A DNA stretch of 64,000 nucleotides from Anarhynchus alexandrinus. Lineage: Eukaryota > Chordata > Aves > Charadriiformes > Charadriidae. Location: NCBI GenBank assembly GCA_008711295.1, contig VUYV01000047.1, positions 671,987 through 735,986 of the forward strand, read 5' to 3'. The position numbers and the translations under genes are program-made. The notes beneath the pieces are model-generated. The model ran no database searches. It was not told the origin of the DNA and was given only the letters and a program-made list of their open reading frames with translations. How positions within the stretch are numbered: position 1 is the first letter of the stretch; each line of letters starts with the position of its first letter. Positions 56,795-64,000 of this stretch are shown here, one piece after another.

Positions 56795-57820
56795 AGCTCA
56801 CGGGCAGAGGTTTTATTGACCGGGGGCTGTGTGATGGAGTTATCCCCCCACAGAGCCTTCGGCGCGGTGCCCTCAGACCTGCTCCGAGCGCTCAGCAAGC
56901 CGCCTGCTGCTCCAACGAGCGGCCGCCCAGCAGAGGTAACCAAAACACGCACCCGGCGCTGCTCTGGGTGAAGCGCTGGTTCCGTTTTCTGCCTTCCTCT
57001 GCCTCAGCCTGCAGACATCAACAGCTCACATCTGTCCTCTTGGAAGGCGCTATCGGTGGATCTAGCCTAACGAGCCCACTTCTTCTGGTGCCTCATGCCA
57101 AGTCCACCATCGAGAAGCCGTTTTCTGCAGATGAGTCACAAACCACGCTGGAGACAGTCCCTTTGTGGTGTTATTCTATACCCTCTCCCTCTTCTCCAGA
57201 GCTCTACCAGCTGCCAGAGGACAGTTAATGTGGTCAGAGATCCAACGACGGAAAATTCTGCAAAGAGATTTTTTTAAAAAGAAAGTACAGATTTTTCAAG
57301 TGGCCTGTTTTTGTTTAGGCACTGGACCCATGTGTTGTGTCAGCACAATATGCAAAAAGACTTTCTACGCACATAACTGCCTGCTCCATCAATTAACCAA
57401 AAAAATATCTAACCAACCCTGAGAGGTGCTAAGTACCACCTCTGGAGACTGGTTTCGGGGAGAGAGCTGTACAGCAGAGCACACAGTACAAAAAGCAGCA
57501 GTGGGTGTGTTATTTTTACTACTTTGGTGCCATGAAACTCCAGTTTTGAGATCCCACTGCACTACGGAGGGGGAAGCAGAAGAGAAAGTCAGCGCGCAGC
57601 TCAAAGATGGTCCCACTGAAGACCAAGGCTGGCACCTGGCAGAGCACTGGGTTTCAGGACAAAGCAGCTCCTTTGTACAACAACGCGGCTCTGGTCTGCA
57701 GTTTCACAGGGTCCCTAATGGTATTTCACAGTCAGTTTAGAGCTTCACCCCTGGAACGCTCAAGCTATGCCAAATAAACAGCAGCTCTGCGAATTCCTGG
57801 CAGCATTCACCGCGCCAGTT
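56795..57820 (-). other. VCPKMT: VCPKMT 3'UTR (possible extent)
   Basis: The first AATAAA I note downstream of the stop on the minus strand is at 56817-56812, giving a 3'UTR of about 1 kb. The extent is inferred from the signal only. Confidence 0.4.

Positions 57821-64000
<6,180 letters not shown>

Overview
The window is nuclear DNA from a bird. The main evidence is a set of CR1 LINE copies with the avian 3' end (ATTCTATGA-type tails), a solo LTR of a type common in bird genomes, compact introns and a GC-rich intergenic landscape. Three protein-coding genes are recognisable: NEMF (minus strand, running off the left edge), ARF6 (plus strand, one coding exon) and VCPKMT/METTL21D (minus strand). 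From memory, the same order and orientation occurs at human 14q21.3.

Layout. 1-18599: NEMF, 22 exons placed by reverse-strand splice sites; they join into one open frame of 663 codons, about the first 60% of the protein. One intron uses a GC donor. Intron 6 (10598-15151) holds an old CR1 split by a solo LTR. 18600-18850: CpG-rich NEMF promoter. 18927-20852: three copies of 7SL (SRP) RNA sequence on the minus strand, two full length with Pol III terminators and one diverged and 3'-truncated. 20860-28850: intergenic DNA with three CR1 copies and one unexplained open reading frame with a good splice donor (25917-26260, minus). 28850-33020: ARF6 CpG island, 5'UTR with a short intron, coding exon and long AU-rich 3'UTR. 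33020-56790: about 24 kb of mostly GC-rich DNA without a recognisable gene, with three CR1 copies, minisatellites and some AT-rich islands that could be regulatory. 56790-61330: VCPKMT, five coding exons. 61330-64000: no recognisable gene.

The genes are functionally separate, although several touch protein handling. NEMF works on stalled 60S subunits, VCPKMT methylates the p97/VCP ATPase that extracts NEMF/Listerin substrates, 7SL RNA is the scaffold of the signal recognition particle, and ARF6 governs plasma-membrane and endosomal traffic. No new multi-gene system is visible. The observations most worth following are the tandem 7SL locus, whose copies differ only by transitions, the GC-AG intron, and the orphan exon-like frame. 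Two assembly gaps (29116-29140, 46091-46110) and a single N (29499) hide some sequence.
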